A DNA stretch of 45,748 nucleotides. Origin: Gammaproteobacteria bacterium. Lineage in GTDB: Bacteria > Pseudomonadota > Gammaproteobacteria > GCA-001735895. Below the pieces are notes generated by a model. It did no database searches, was not told the origin of the DNA, and saw only the letters and a list, made by a program, of their open reading frames with translations. Numbering within the stretch: the first letter of the stretch is position 1; every line of letters begins with the position of its first letter. Location of the stretch: assembly GCA_024763505.1 (NCBI GenBank), contig JANTFI010000007.1:1-45748 (forward strand). Direction: 5' to 3'. Made by a program: the position numbers and the translations under genes. Below are positions 33,244-42,194 of this stretch, in pieces.

Positions 33244-34446
33244 TTACTGGCCGATCAGGCGATAATTCATGCGTACGATTTGCTCATCGGTAGTGGCATC
33301 GATTTGCGGTAAATCAAGTTGCTCTAGCATCGAACCCAGCGCTATCAACCGCGACAAATCATCGCTCGAGTTACGCAACCGAACGCGATAGAGAACCCTA
33401 TCCTGATCAAACAATACAGGGCGCGCGGATTCCACCGCATCCAGTGATTGCAGATAGCGCAACACCTGCACATGGCTGGCCAAACCAGTCATCTGATCGA
33501 CATCGAGCATAACAGTCTGATCCTGCGACAAGCCGGATTGCAGGGCATAATCACTGGCCAGCAACTGAGCCGTTTGCTGCATCGCCTGATCGAGAATCCC
33601 ATTGAGTTCTTTGGCCTTGAACTGCCAACTGAATTGCTTGCCGGAGAATTGCGCCTGCCAGTTCGCCAGCCATCCCTTGCCGGGGCGTTCTTGCACTGAA
33701 CCCACCAGCAATGCATCAGGTGCGTAGCGGGCTGCTGCGACAGACAGGTTTTGCAGATTCATTTGCCGGATATCCCAGGTACTGAACTGTTGCTGATCTT
33801 CCAGATCCATCAAAGGAAACAACACCGGCAATCCGCGTTTGTCTGCCAATTTCGAAAGTGCGTCCACCAGTTCGCTGGCACTATCGCCCGAAATAATCCG
33901 TGGCTGATCGTCTATCTCCATGGCAACCAACAGCAAGGTGCTCGGCCGCTGCCGCCCCCAAATGGCGATCTGGTGCGTGCGCAACAGGTTTTCCAGTGCA
34001 TCTTGATTGAAGGTCACACGCAAAAACAATTGGCTATCGGACACTGGCTGCTGTGCTGTCGAAGTGGCCAGCGGCAACATCGCGTCCGGCGTTGTCGGTT
34101 GTTGCGGGTTCACTTCGGGTTGCTGGTTTTCTTGCAATGGCGAATCTTTCTGGACAGCCTCGCTTTCCGGCGTGACTTCGCGCTGCAGATAACGAAATTC
34201 GCGCACATATCGGGCGCTCGATTTCAGCGGTCGCTGCAAGGCCGGGTTGGAAAGCACTTGCTCGTTGCCGGTTACCTTGACGATCACTTCGCGAAAGGCC
34301 TGGCGGAAGGCTTCCAGACGCACGCTGGTGCTCTGGTCAGGCACCGCCAGCTCGACGCTGTACAGGTTATCGACCTCGGCGGCCTGGACAGGCCAGTACA
34401 AAAGCAAGAGCCACAGGCTCAGCCAGATTTTCACGTTCATGCGCAT
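33244..34446 (-). CDS. DUF2066 exported protein
   Basis: The product of about 400 residues has a signal peptide (MNVKIWLSLWLLLLYWPVQA) followed by a conserved DUF2066 domain (EVDNLYSVELAVPDQSTSVR, then FRQAFREVIVKVTGNEQVL). I chose the ATG at 34446 because the longer frame (from 34479) would place the promoter -10 element inside the coding region. DUF2066 proteins are periplasmic, function unknown. hda follows 18 bases after its stop, so the two are likely co-transcribed. Confidence 0.85.
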   Translation of the reverse strand: MRMNVKIWLSLWLLLLYWPVQAAEVDNLYSVELAVPDQSTSVRLEAFRQAFREVIVKVTGNEQVLSNPALQRPLKSSARYVREFRYLQREVTPESEAVQKDSPLQENQQPEVNPQQPTTPDAMLPLATSTAQQPVSDSQLFLRVTFNQDALENLLRTHQIAIWGRQRPSTLLLVAMEIDDQPRIISGDSASELVDALSKLADKRGLPVLFPLMDLEDQQQFSTWDIRQMNLQNLSVAAARYAPDALLVGSVQERPGKGWLANWQAQFSGKQFSWQFKAKELNGILDQAMQQTAQLLASDYALQSGLSQDQTVMLDVDQMTGLASHVQVLRYLQSLDAVESARPVLFDQDRVLYRVRLRNSSDDLSRLIALGSMLEQLDLPQIDATTDEQIVRMNYRLIGQ

Positions 34447-34470
34447 CACGGGGTTCGGACAATGCCGCGC

Positions 34471-34476
34471 ATTATA
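34471..34476 (-). promoter_or_regulatory. -10 element of the DUF2066-hda transcript
   Basis: The minus strand carries a perfect TATAAT just 24 bases before the chosen DUF2066 start. A weak -35 is all that is visible upstream. Its position within the longer open frame argues for the internal start at 34446. Confidence 0.5.
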
Positions 34477-34523
34477 CAAGGATCATTCGGCAAATTAGTG
34501 ATTCCACGGATTTTTTTTTAGGT

Positions 34524-34529
34524 TAAAAT
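34524..34529 (+). promoter_or_regulatory. Candidate -10 element of purM
   Basis: TAAAAT (5 of 6) lies 34 bases before the purM ATG, preceded by a T-run and a poor -35. It is divergent from the DUF2066 promoter about 50 bases away. No PurR-type palindrome is visible. Confidence 0.4.
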
Positions 34530-34563
34530 ACGCGATTGTCCATTACCCCTGCACCGCGAGCCC

Positions 34564-35628
34564 ATGAAAACAGGCCAACCTCCAGCTTCCACTTCCAAAA
34601 CCTCACTTAACTACCGCGATGCCGGCGTGGATATCGATGCCGGCAATGCGCTGGTCGAGCGCATCAAACCTGCCATCCAGCGCACCCGGCGTAGCGGCAG
34701 CGTGGGCAGTATCGGCGGCTTTGGCGGTTTGTTCGAATTACCGCTGGATCACTATCAAAACCCGATGCTGGTGTCCGGCACCGATGGCGTCGGCACCAAA
34801 CTGAAGCTGGCGATCGAACTGCAGCAATATGACACCATCGGCATCGATCTGGTCGCGATGTGCGCCAACGATATCGTCGTGCTCGGCGCCGAAGCCCTGT
34901 TTTTTCTCGATTACTATGCCACCGGCAAGCTCCAGCTCGAAGTCGCCGAAGCGGTCATTGCCGGCATCGCCGAAGGTTGTGTGCAGGCTGGCTGCGCACT
35001 GATCGGCGGCGAAACCGCCGAAATGCCGGGCATGTATCAGCAGGACGACTTCGATCTGGCCGGATTCTGTGTCGGCATCGTCGACAAACAAGGCATCATC
35101 GATGGTAGTCAGGTGCAACCCGGACAGGCACTGATTGCGATCGCCTCGAGCGGCCCTCATTCCAATGGCTATTCACTGATCCGCAAGGTGCTCGAAGTCA
35201 GTCAGGCAGATCTGCAGCAGGATTGCGGCGGCACCCCGCTCGGTCAGGCCTTGCTGCAACCGACCCGCATCTACAGCAAAAGCCTGCTGGCATTGAGCCA
35301 GCAGCAACCGTTGCAAGCGATCGCGCATATCACTGGGGGCGGGCTGAGCGAAAATATCCCGCGCGTCTTGCCCGATCATTGTGGCGCGCAAATTGATCTC
35401 GACAGCTGGCAGATGCCCGCTGTTTTCCAGTGGTTGCAGCAGGCAGGAAATATTGAGCCGACCGAAATGTTTCGCACCTTCAACTGCGGTATTGGCATGG
35501 TCGTAGTGGTCGACGAAGACCGGGTCGATGCCTGCATCGATATCCTTGAAAACGAAGGCGAAAAGGCCTGGCGTGTTGGCAGTATCATCGAAAGAAACGG
35601 ACAGGAAGCCGTCCGCTTCGGTGAATAA
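34564..35628 (+). CDS. purM: Phosphoribosylformylglycinamidine cyclo-ligase (AIR synthase)
   Basis: PurM makes aminoimidazole ribonucleotide from FGAM with ATP, the fifth step of purine synthesis. The 354-residue protein shows [73 protein letters not shown] and the [13 protein letters not shown] motif, all family hallmarks. purN follows after three bases. Confidence 0.98.
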   Translation: MKTGQPPASTSKTSLNYRDAGVDIDAGNALVERIKPAIQRTRRSGSVGSIGGFGGLFELPLDHYQNPMLVSGTDGVGTKLKLAIELQQYDTIGIDLVAMCANDIVVLGAEALFFLDYYATGKLQLEVAEAVIAGIAEGCVQAGCALIGGETAEMPGMYQQDDFDLAGFCVGIVDKQGIIDGSQVQPGQALIAIASSGPHSNGYSLIRKVLEVSQADLQQDCGGTPLGQALLQPTRIYSKSLLALSQQQPLQAIAHITGGGLSENIPRVLPDHCGAQIDLDSWQMPAVFQWLQQAGNIEPTEMFRTFNCGIGMVVVVDEDRVDACIDILENEGEKAWRVGSIIERNGQEAVRFGE

Positions 35629-35631
35629 ATC

Positions 35632-36291
35632 ATGCAAAAAATAAAACTGGCGGTTTTGATATCCGGTAGCGGCAGTAATCTGCAGGCGATCATCGATGCG
35701 ATCGAAGCGGATCGGTTGAATGCAGAGATTTGCGCCGTCATTTCCAACCGCCCGCAAGCCTACGGTTTGCAGCGCGCACAACAGCATGGCCTCCGCGTCA
35801 TCGCTCTCGATCACACTGAATATGAAAGCCGCGAAGACTTCGATCGGCAGTTGCAACAGCAAATCGATGAACTTGGGGTCGATTACATCGTGCTGGCCGG
35901 TTACATGCGCATCCTCAGCCGTTCATTGATTGAGCATTTTTACCCCAATATGCTCAACATCCACCCCTCGCTTTTACCACGCTATCAGGGTTTGCACACC
36001 CACCAGCGCGCGCTCGAAAACGGAGACCGCGAACACGGCGTCAGCATACACATCGTAACCCCGGAGCTGGATGCCGGTCCGGTGATCATTCAGGGCAAAT
36101 TCAGCATACAGGCGCATGATAATGCCGACAGCCTGCAACAAAAAGCGCACCGGCTGGAACACCAGATGTATCCATTGGTACTGCAATGGCTCAGTCAACA
36201 ACGATTGCAAATAACCCCTGATGAAATCATCTTCGATCATCAACCTCTGTCCCGACCTCTCCTGTTCAATGACTTGAAAGATGTGGCCTAA
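35632..36291 (+). CDS. purN: Phosphoribosylglycinamide formyltransferase
   Basis: PurN transfers a formyl group from 10-formyltetrahydrofolate to GAR, the third purine step. The 219-residue protein has ISGSGSNLQAII (10-21), catalytic N109 and H111 in LNIHPSLLPRYQG, and D147 in ELDAGPVIIQG. It forms the standard purM-purN pair; its last eleven bases overlap the start of the DUF3108 gene. Confidence 0.97.
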   Translation: MQKIKLAVLISGSGSNLQAIIDAIEADRLNAEICAVISNRPQAYGLQRAQQHGLRVIALDHTEYESREDFDRQLQQQIDELGVDYIVLAGYMRILSRSLIEHFYPNMLNIHPSLLPRYQGLHTHQRALENGDREHGVSIHIVTPELDAGPVIIQGKFSIQAHDNADSLQQKAHRLEHQMYPLVLQWLSQQRLQITPDEIIFDHQPLSRPLLFNDLKDVA

Positions 36292-36979
36292 ATCTTCTTT
36301 TCTACTGTTTTGGATACTCTTCAGCCCCGTCCTGCTGGCCGCTGAACTGGCTCCTTTCGATGCTGAATACAAGGTTTTTCGCGGCAACAGTTACATCGCC
36401 GACAGCCAGATGTCGCTGAAAAAAAAGCAGGGAGAGTGGGTCTGGCGCATGGATACCGAAGCGCGCGGCCTCTATAAATGGTTGACGCGCAAAAAACCGT
36501 TCATCGAAACCCGTTTGCAACCCATTGATGGCGAATTGAAGCTGCTACTGGAAAACAGTGGCGATTACCCGGACAAACCGGCCACACATTCCAGCTGGTT
36601 CGATTATCGAGACCAGCGAATCTACAGTATGAAGGGCACCAAAATCAAGAAAATGAAGTTGCCCAAAAATATCTACAACCTGCACAGCATTCACTTGTTA
36701 TACCCGCAGATGCTGGAACAGCAACAGAACGAAAAAACGGTCAACTTTTTCAAAAGTGGCAATGTGAATAAATCGACATTGAACCTGCAGACCGGTGTCC
36801 GTCTGAAGTCAGATAAAAAATTCGGCAAAGAAGATATCCGGGTTGATAAAATGACCCAGAAATTTGCTGGCGAGAAGAAATATTTTATCTATTATTATCA
36901 AGGAGACACCCTGGCCCCTTTGAAAATCGAGCAAGTCAACCCGGGCAAGGACAGCAGTGTAATGTGGCGGCAGGATTAG
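36281..36979 (+). CDS. DUF3108 exported protein
   Basis: The 232-residue protein has a signal peptide (about 1-20, MWPKSSFLLFWILFSPVLLA) and a DUF3108 domain (LAPFDAEYKVFRGNSYIADS, then TEARGLYKWLTRKKPFIETR). Such proteins are predicted beta-rich periplasmic proteins of unknown function and often follow purN in gammaproteobacteria, as here with an 11-base overlap. Confidence 0.88.
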   Translation: MWPKSSFLLFWILFSPVLLAAELAPFDAEYKVFRGNSYIADSQMSLKKKQGEWVWRMDTEARGLYKWLTRKKPFIETRLQPIDGELKLLLENSGDYPDKPATHSSWFDYRDQRIYSMKGTKIKKMKLPKNIYNLHSIHLLYPQMLEQQQNEKTVNFFKSGNVNKSTLNLQTGVRLKSDKKFGKEDIRVDKMTQKFAGEKKYFIYYYQGDTLAPLKIEQVNPGKDSSVMWRQD

Positions 36980-36987
36980 CCGGAATC

Positions 36988-37470
36988 CTACAAACGGGTA
37001 AACCCTTTTTGTACTTCCAGCCGCTCGATCTCGGTCGGTGCGAATGGCACCTGTTCGATAAAATCGGGTAATTCGGACTGATCGATCATCAGGCTTTGCA
37101 TAACGGTTTGACAAGCCTTGATATCAACCAGATTGTGCGCATCCAGATCGCGCGCTTTCTCCACAATCTGCATGTATTTCTGGTAATTCTTTTTGCGAAA
37201 CAGGTTCAGCTCCTTGCCATGCAGCACCAGTTCGATGCGCCCGAAGTCATTCGGACTGTACTGCCCCTTTAGCTGATCCGCGCGCTCCAGAATAGCGTCC
37301 AGCTGCTCGACATTTTGCACGGTAATATCGAACACATAACCCGGGGGCTGCTGACTGTGGTTGCCGATTAATGAATTATCGTTAGTGAGCGCACGCGGGT
37401 TTAGATCAGCTGCCCAGCCAGTAGGTGACAGCCACATAACCAACAGCAGACAAGGGATGCGGCAACCCAT
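36988..37470 (-). CDS. Exported DsrE-like protein
   Basis: The 160-residue protein has a signal peptide (about 1-20, MGCRIPCLLLVMWLSPTGWA) and a DsrE/DsrF-type fold (YVFDITVQNVEQLDAI, IELVLHGKELNLFRKKNY, and C120 in DIKACQTVMQ). The single domain cysteine could carry sulfur, but family members of this exported group are not well characterised. Its ATG overlaps the pmbA stop by one base (TAATG), so it is translated with pmbA. The frame is open further upstream into pmbA. Confidence 0.8.
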   Translation of the reverse strand: MGCRIPCLLLVMWLSPTGWAADLNPRALTNDNSLIGNHSQQPPGYVFDITVQNVEQLDAILERADQLKGQYSPNDFGRIELVLHGKELNLFRKKNYQKYMQIVEKARDLDAHNLVDIKACQTVMQSLMIDQSELPDFIEQVPFAPTEIERLEVQKGFTRL

Positions 37471-38822
37471 TAGCTGCTGCCGGCGATCATCATGTCTTCG
37501 AGCAGGATTGAACCACATAGAATATTGCCGCGATGATCGACATCCGAACCGATCTCGACGATGCCCTGAAACATTTGCCTGAGATTGGATGCGATAGTGA
37601 TTTCTTCCACCGGGTACTGAATTTCGCCGTGCTCCACCCAGAATCCGGCCGCGCCGCGTGAATAATCACCGGTCACCGTGCTGACGCCCAGCCCCATCAA
37701 TTCCGTCACCAGCAATCCCTTGTCCATGGTTTTCAGCAACGCTTCAAAATCCTTGCCGGTATCCTGCAGGGTAAGGTTATGTACGCCACTGGCATGACCG
37801 GTAGTTTGACGCCCCAACTTGCAAGCCGAATAACTGTCGAGCAGATAACTTTGCACCACGCCGGATTCGACCAGTGCCAGCTCGCGTGTGGCCACGCCCT
37901 CGCCATCGTAATTGGCGGATCCCAGACCCATCTTCAGAAACGGTTTTTCCACCAGTTGCACAAATTCCGGAAACACCCGGCTATCCAGCGCGTCGAGCAA
38001 GAAGCTGGCCTTGCGATACTGGGCATTGCCGCCGATCGCTGCATTGAAGTGCGAAATCAGACCGCGCGCCATTTCCGGTGCAAACAGCACCGGGTGATTG
38101 CCGGTTTTGAGTTTGACCGCATCGAGCCGGCGCAAAGCCCGCTCAGCCGCCTTGGCACCGACTTCGGCTGCCGGTTGCAGATGATCGGGGTGGCGGCTGA
38201 CATCGTACCAGTAATCCCGCTGCATGCCCTGCGCATCTTCTGCCACCACCGAACAACTGATGGAATGACGGGTCTTGCTATTGGCCTGCAAAAAGTCGTG
38301 GCTGTTGCCATACACTGAAGTGCTTTTGCCGATTTCGACCGAAGCGCCTTCGGAATTGCAGATCCGCTCATCCGCATCCAGCGCTTCGGCTTCACAAGCC
38401 AGCGCCAGCTCGATGGCCTGATCGGAATCGATCGGCCACTCGTGATACAGGTCGAGATCGCGAAACTCGGTCGCCATCAAATCGGCTTCGGCAAGCCCGG
38501 TGCACGGGTCTTCCGAGGTATAGCGGGCGATATCGCAGGCCGCCAGCACGGTTTTGCGGATCGCCTCCGGCTCCAGACTGGAAGTACTGGCTGTGCCCTT
38601 GTGCTTGCCGAAATAGACACTGATGCCCAGGCCGTTGTCTTTCTGGTATTCCAGATTCTCCACACTGCGCATGCGCGCAGACACGCTCATGCCTTCGGAT
38701 ACCGTCAGCCCGGCTTCGGCCTGACTGGCACCCTGTTGTGCCGCCCAGTCGAGCGCATCGGCGAGCAGATTTTTCAGGGATGCTTCGGTCTCGTGTAAAC
38801 TGTTATGATGTCGATTTTTCAT
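37470..38822 (-). CDS. pmbA: Metalloprotease PmbA/TldE
   Basis: PmbA (TldE) forms a heterodimeric metalloprotease with TldD that processes small peptides such as microcin B17 and degrades CcdA antitoxin. The 450 residues show SVENLEYQKDNGLGISVYFG, HPVLFAPEMARGLISHFNAA, YDGEGVATRELALVESGVVQ and SRGAAGFWVEHGEIQYPVEE. PmbA lacks the metal-binding HExxxH of TldD, as expected. Length is typical. The start ATG lies only 17 bases from the divergent yjgA start. The partner gene tldD is at the right edge of the window. Confidence 0.97.
   Translation of the reverse strand: MKNRHHNSLHETEASLKNLLADALDWAAQQGASQAEAGLTVSEGMSVSARMRSVENLEYQKDNGLGISVYFGKHKGTASTSSLEPEAIRKTVLAACDIARYTSEDPCTGLAEADLMATEFRDLDLYHEWPIDSDQAIELALACEAEALDADERICNSEGASVEIGKSTSVYGNSHDFLQANSKTRHSISCSVVAEDAQGMQRDYWYDVSRHPDHLQPAAEVGAKAAERALRRLDAVKLKTGNHPVLFAPEMARGLISHFNAAIGGNAQYRKASFLLDALDSRVFPEFVQLVEKPFLKMGLGSANYDGEGVATRELALVESGVVQSYLLDSYSACKLGRQTTGHASGVHNLTLQDTGKDFEALLKTMDKGLLVTELMGLGVSTVTGDYSRGAAGFWVEHGEIQYPVEEITIASNLRQMFQGIVEIGSDVDHRGNILCGSILLEDMMIAGSS
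38804..38809 (+). promoter_or_regulatory. Candidate extended -10 of yjgA inside the pmbA 5' end
   Basis: TGTTATGAT, an extended -10 form, lies 31 bases before the yjgA ATG and within the first codons of pmbA on the other strand. No clear -35 is seen. In the opposite direction TAGAAT (38829-38834, minus) lies just seven bases from the pmbA ATG. Confidence 0.4.
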
Positions 38823-38839
38823 GTCCGCATTCTAGCCTT

Positions 38840-39376
38840 ATGACGTCACAAACAGAAGCACAGATTTCAGCCCGGAGCGAGCAGGAAGAAGAATTTGAAA
38901 TCAGCAAATCCCAGCTCAAGCGAGACAGCAAGGATTTGCAAAAACTGGGAAAAAAACTGGCCGCACTCAATCCGGAACAACTGGCCAGTGTACCGCTGGA
39001 TGAAAGCCTGCGCGACGCGATCGAGCTGGCGCACAAGCTGTCTAACAAGCGCGGCGCACTGAAACGGCATTTCCAGTTCATCGGTAAACTGTTGCGCGGC
39101 ATCGATGTCGAGCCGGTGCAGGCCGCCGTGCGACGTATCGAAGACAGCGATCACCACAGCAAGCAATATTTTAAAACCCTCGAATACTGGCGCGACCAAA
39201 TCCTGCAGCAGGGCGATCGTGCCATTAATGAATGTTGCGAACAATATGGCGGCGTTGAACGCCAGACCCTGCGCCAACTTTCGCGCAATTACCGCAATGC
39301 CGACAGCGAAGAACGCAAAACCCGCTTCGCCCGGCAAATCTTCAAGCAATTGCAATCCGGTATAGACGAATCATGA
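38840..39376 (+). CDS. yjgA: Ribosome-associated protein YjgA (DUF615/DarP)
   Basis: YjgA (DarP) associates with late 50S precursors. The 178-residue protein matches the family: EISKSQLKRDSKDLQKLGKK, LDESLRDAIELAHKLSNKRG, ALKRHFQFIGKLLRGIDVEP and the C-terminal arginine-rich LRQLSRNYRNADSEERKTRF. I chose the ATG at 38840; the frame continues upstream through the pmbA region without family sequence. Divergent pmbA is the standard neighbour. Confidence 0.95.
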   Translation: MTSQTEAQISARSEQEEEFEISKSQLKRDSKDLQKLGKKLAALNPEQLASVPLDESLRDAIELAHKLSNKRGALKRHFQFIGKLLRGIDVEPVQAAVRRIEDSDHHSKQYFKTLEYWRDQILQQGDRAINECCEQYGGVERQTLRQLSRNYRNADSEERKTRFARQIFKQLQSGIDES

Positions 39377-39417
39377 AGCATCACAGCGCCCGACGCTGAA
39401 ACACGGAGGAGAAAAAC

Positions 39418-40254
39418 ATGAAAGCATCCATTCTGGGCTGTCTGTCAGCCATTTTGATCAGCAACGCAGTTCACGCCGACATCCGCATCGAAACGGTCAA
39501 TGCAAACCAGCAACCGATGATATTCACCGGTAACGACCGCTATGCGCGTATGGATACCCCCGGCCAAAATCGCTATGCGCTGATCGATGTCCAGCGCCAG
39601 CAGTTTTATCTGGTCAACCCGCAAGCGCGCGAAGCCCTGCAAATGAGCGCACCGAAAAAACGGCCGAGTCAGGTGGCCGGAGCGCCGAAGATTCAGCTCG
39701 AGAATATCGGAAACGGCCCCGACATCGCAGGCTACGCCACTCGAAAGTTCCGACTCAACGCCAATGGCATGCCGTGCGCGACCATCTATGGATCCTCTAC
39801 CGCTGCCAGATTACCCGGCATGCAAAAACTGTTCGATCAATTGGCCCGTCTGCAGCAGCGCATCAATCAAATGATGAGCGGCTTGCGGCTAAATACAGAT
39901 GCCTGCACGCTGGCCAAATCCGCAACTGCAGAAACCTTCCGCACCACCGGCCTGCCGCTGCGTATCGACAATACCCGCGGCCAGACACAGATGCAGGTTC
40001 GCCGCATCGACCGGAATGTGAAAATCGCGCAAGACCAATACCAGCTACCGGCCGATTTTAAAATCATCAGCATGCAGCAGCAAATGCAACAGATGCAGGA
40101 CCAGCAATCTCGAATGTTGCAACAGATGCAGCAACAAATGCCGGAAATGGGCAAAATGATCGAACAGTTGCGCCAAAATGGAGAAATGCCCGAATCAGCC
40201 CGGCAAAAATTGCAAGAGTTGAAAAACCTGTATATGCAACGAACTCCGCAATAA
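39418..40254 (+). CDS. Exported DUF4412-like protein with Q/M-rich tail
   Basis: The 278-residue protein has a signal peptide (about 1-20, ending AVHADIRI), an N-terminal beta-rich part resembling DUF4412 (MIFTGNDRYARMDTPGQ, LIDVQRQQFYLVNPQA), a middle region with two cysteines, and a C-terminal tail rich in glutamine and methionine (about 222-255, QQQMQQMQDQQSRML and similar repeats), likely helical. The ATG follows a GGAGGAG ribosome binding site. Function unknown. Confidence 0.75.
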   Translation: MKASILGCLSAILISNAVHADIRIETVNANQQPMIFTGNDRYARMDTPGQNRYALIDVQRQQFYLVNPQAREALQMSAPKKRPSQVAGAPKIQLENIGNGPDIAGYATRKFRLNANGMPCATIYGSSTAARLPGMQKLFDQLARLQQRINQMMSGLRLNTDACTLAKSATAETFRTTGLPLRIDNTRGQTQMQVRRIDRNVKIAQDQYQLPADFKIISMQQQMQQMQDQQSRMLQQMQQQMPEMGKMIEQLRQNGEMPESARQKLQELKNLYMQRTPQ

Positions 40255-40301
40255 GCGCCGGCTATTGCCCAGAACTCGATCACTGCCTGATTGTGACCGA
40301 A

Positions 40302-40331
40302 TTTACATTTGTTAACCTTCCGGCTCATACT
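40302..40331 (+). promoter_or_regulatory. Candidate promoter of the two-component locus
   Basis: TTTACA (40302-40307, 5 of 6) and CATACT (40326-40331, 4 of 6) are separated by 18 bases, about 55 bases upstream of the response-regulator start codon. Confidence 0.4.
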
Positions 40332-40385
40332 TATCCGCGCAGATATGGCATATTGTTACTCACTCCAACCAACCGGAATTAACAA

Positions 40386-41099
40386 GTGCGTATAGGACTA
40401 CTGGAAGACGACCACAGCCAGATTGAATTATTTGGAATGTGGACCCGCGAAAACGGCGACCAGCTGCAATCATTTACCGATGGCAAAACCTTTCGCAATG
40501 CCGTTCAACAGCAGGATTTCGACTTGCTGGTGCTGGACTGGCACTTACCTGACACCACCGGCATCAATGAACTGGACTGGCTCAGAAGCCAGCGCTCGAC
40601 CGAAACGCCGGTCATCTTCATCACCAGCCGCGACAGTGAAGCCAGCGTGGTCGAAGCACTCGAACACGGCGCCGATGACTATATGGTCAAACCGGTCAAA
40701 AAGCATATCGCGATGGCGCGCATCCGTGCCTTACAACGCCGCCTCAGCCTGCAAAGCAACATAAACCAGAGCCACACACCCGAAAACACCACAGAGTCGG
40801 TCGAGCCTTATCTGTTCAACCGCAGCGAAGATACAGTTGAGGTCAATGGCAACAGCATCAAACTGACGCACAAGGAGTTCGAGCTTGCGCTGTACCTGTT
40901 TCAACATGCCGGCGAACTGGTTTCACGCAACCGACTGATGCAGGATATCTGGCAAACCAGCGCCGAACTGAATACCCGCACCATCGACACCCATATCAGC
41001 CGGATTCGCACCAAGCTTGCGATCAACCCTTCCAACGGCTGGCAATTGAGCAGTATTTATCAACGCGGTTATCGCCTGACACCGGTCAACAATGGATAA
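40386..41099 (+). CDS. OmpR-type response regulator
   Basis: The 237-residue protein begins at a GTG. It has a receiver domain with acidic pocket EDD (7-9), phospho-acceptor D51 in LLVLDWHLPD, T and K signature residues in FITSRDS and MVKPVKK, and a C-terminal winged-helix DNA-binding domain (about 140-235; LTHKEFELALYLFQHAGELV, RTIDTHISRIRTKLA). It is the first gene of the regulator-FecR-kinase operon and most likely receives phosphate from the CHASE2 kinase. Confidence 0.95.
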   Translation: MRIGLLEDDHSQIELFGMWTRENGDQLQSFTDGKTFRNAVQQQDFDLLVLDWHLPDTTGINELDWLRSQRSTETPVIFITSRDSEASVVEALEHGADDYMVKPVKKHIAMARIRALQRRLSLQSNINQSHTPENTTESVEPYLFNRSEDTVEVNGNSIKLTHKEFELALYLFQHAGELVSRNRLMQDIWQTSAELNTRTIDTHISRIRTKLAINPSNGWQLSSIYQRGYRLTPVNNG

Positions 41100-41108
41100 A
41101 GCCTCTGC

Positions 41109-42194
41109 ATGAAATCACTGCTGACGGGATTGATCCTGTTACTGGCCAGCCTAAGCGCAGGCCAGGCACAGGCTGAAGGAGAATTCTGGGAATACACCTT
41201 CCGGCCCGGTGACAGCCTGTGGTCGATCGCCGAGAAATACACCACCAGCGCGCAAAACTGGAGCGAAATCCAACGCATCAATCAAATCCGCCAGGGCAAT
41301 AACCGAAGAATCCAGCCCGGCACCCGCATCGTCATACCGGTCGCTTTACTGAAAAACCAGCCGACCCCTGCCAAGGTCATTGCGCTCACCGGTCAGGTCC
41401 AGATCCTGCGAGCCAATGGCGAGCATATTGATGCCAGCGTCGGCATGGAGCTGTATAGCGGCGACCGTGTCATCACCGAAAACAGACAAAGCCTGAGAAT
41501 GCAATTTGCCGACCGCTCCGAGCTGCAGGTGCTCGGCGACAGCGAGCTGCAACTCGACAAGCTCAGCTATCACGGCGAAACCGGCATGGTTGATACCCGC
41601 GTTCGCCTGAACCGGGGTCGCGCCAGCAGTCAGGTGCAAACCCTGAAAAGCGGCAGCCATTACCAGATTCAGACACCGGTTGCGACCACCGCAGTTCGCG
41701 GCACCGCCTTTCGCCTGAGCTTTGCTGATGACATCAGTCGCACCGAAGTCACCGAAGGCAAAGTCGGCGTGCGAGCCGGCGACAGCGAGCAACTGGTGCC
41801 AGCCGGATTCGGACTGGTGGCCGAGCAGGGAAAACCGTTGAGTGCGCCGGTCAAATTGCTCGAGCCACCGCAGTCACTGAACAGCAAACCCGGCCGTCGC
41901 AGCGCATTGTTGCAATGGCAAGCCTTACCAGACGCACAGGCTTATCGTTACCAATTGGCCCGCGATGACAGCTTTCGCGACATCTTGCTCGACAATACCA
42001 CCAGCCAGACACAGGTCGGTATTGGGGATTTGACCGTGGGCCAATATTACTGGCGGGTACGCGCAATCGGCCCGCAACAACTGGAAGGCAAAAGCGCGCA
42101 AGCCCGCTTCGTGCTGGCGCCCGCACCACTGGCACCGGCCGGGCCTGACGCCGGCGCTCTGGCACCGGTCAACACCATGATCCTGAATCTGTGA
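41109..42194 (+). CDS. Exported LysM-FecR domain protein
   Basis: The 361-residue protein has a signal peptide (about 1-22), a LysM domain (about 28-78, YTFRPGDSLWSIAEKYTTSA), a FecR domain (about 95-235, with RLNRGRASSQVQTLKSG, YQIQTPVATTAVRGTAFRLS), and a C-terminal region like a fibronectin-type strand set (LLQWQALPDAQAYRYQLARD, YYWRVRAIGP). It should bind peptidoglycan in the periplasm and may relay envelope status to the CHASE2 kinase. The kinase start overlaps its stop by four bases. Confidence 0.9.
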   Translation: MKSLLTGLILLLASLSAGQAQAEGEFWEYTFRPGDSLWSIAEKYTTSAQNWSEIQRINQIRQGNNRRIQPGTRIVIPVALLKNQPTPAKVIALTGQVQILRANGEHIDASVGMELYSGDRVITENRQSLRMQFADRSELQVLGDSELQLDKLSYHGETGMVDTRVRLNRGRASSQVQTLKSGSHYQIQTPVATTAVRGTAFRLSFADDISRTEVTEGKVGVRAGDSEQLVPAGFGLVAEQGKPLSAPVKLLEPPQSLNSKPGRRSALLQWQALPDAQAYRYQLARDDSFRDILLDNTTSQTQVGIGDLTVGQYYWRVRAIGPQQLEGKSAQARFVLAPAPLAPAGPDAGALAPVNTMILNL

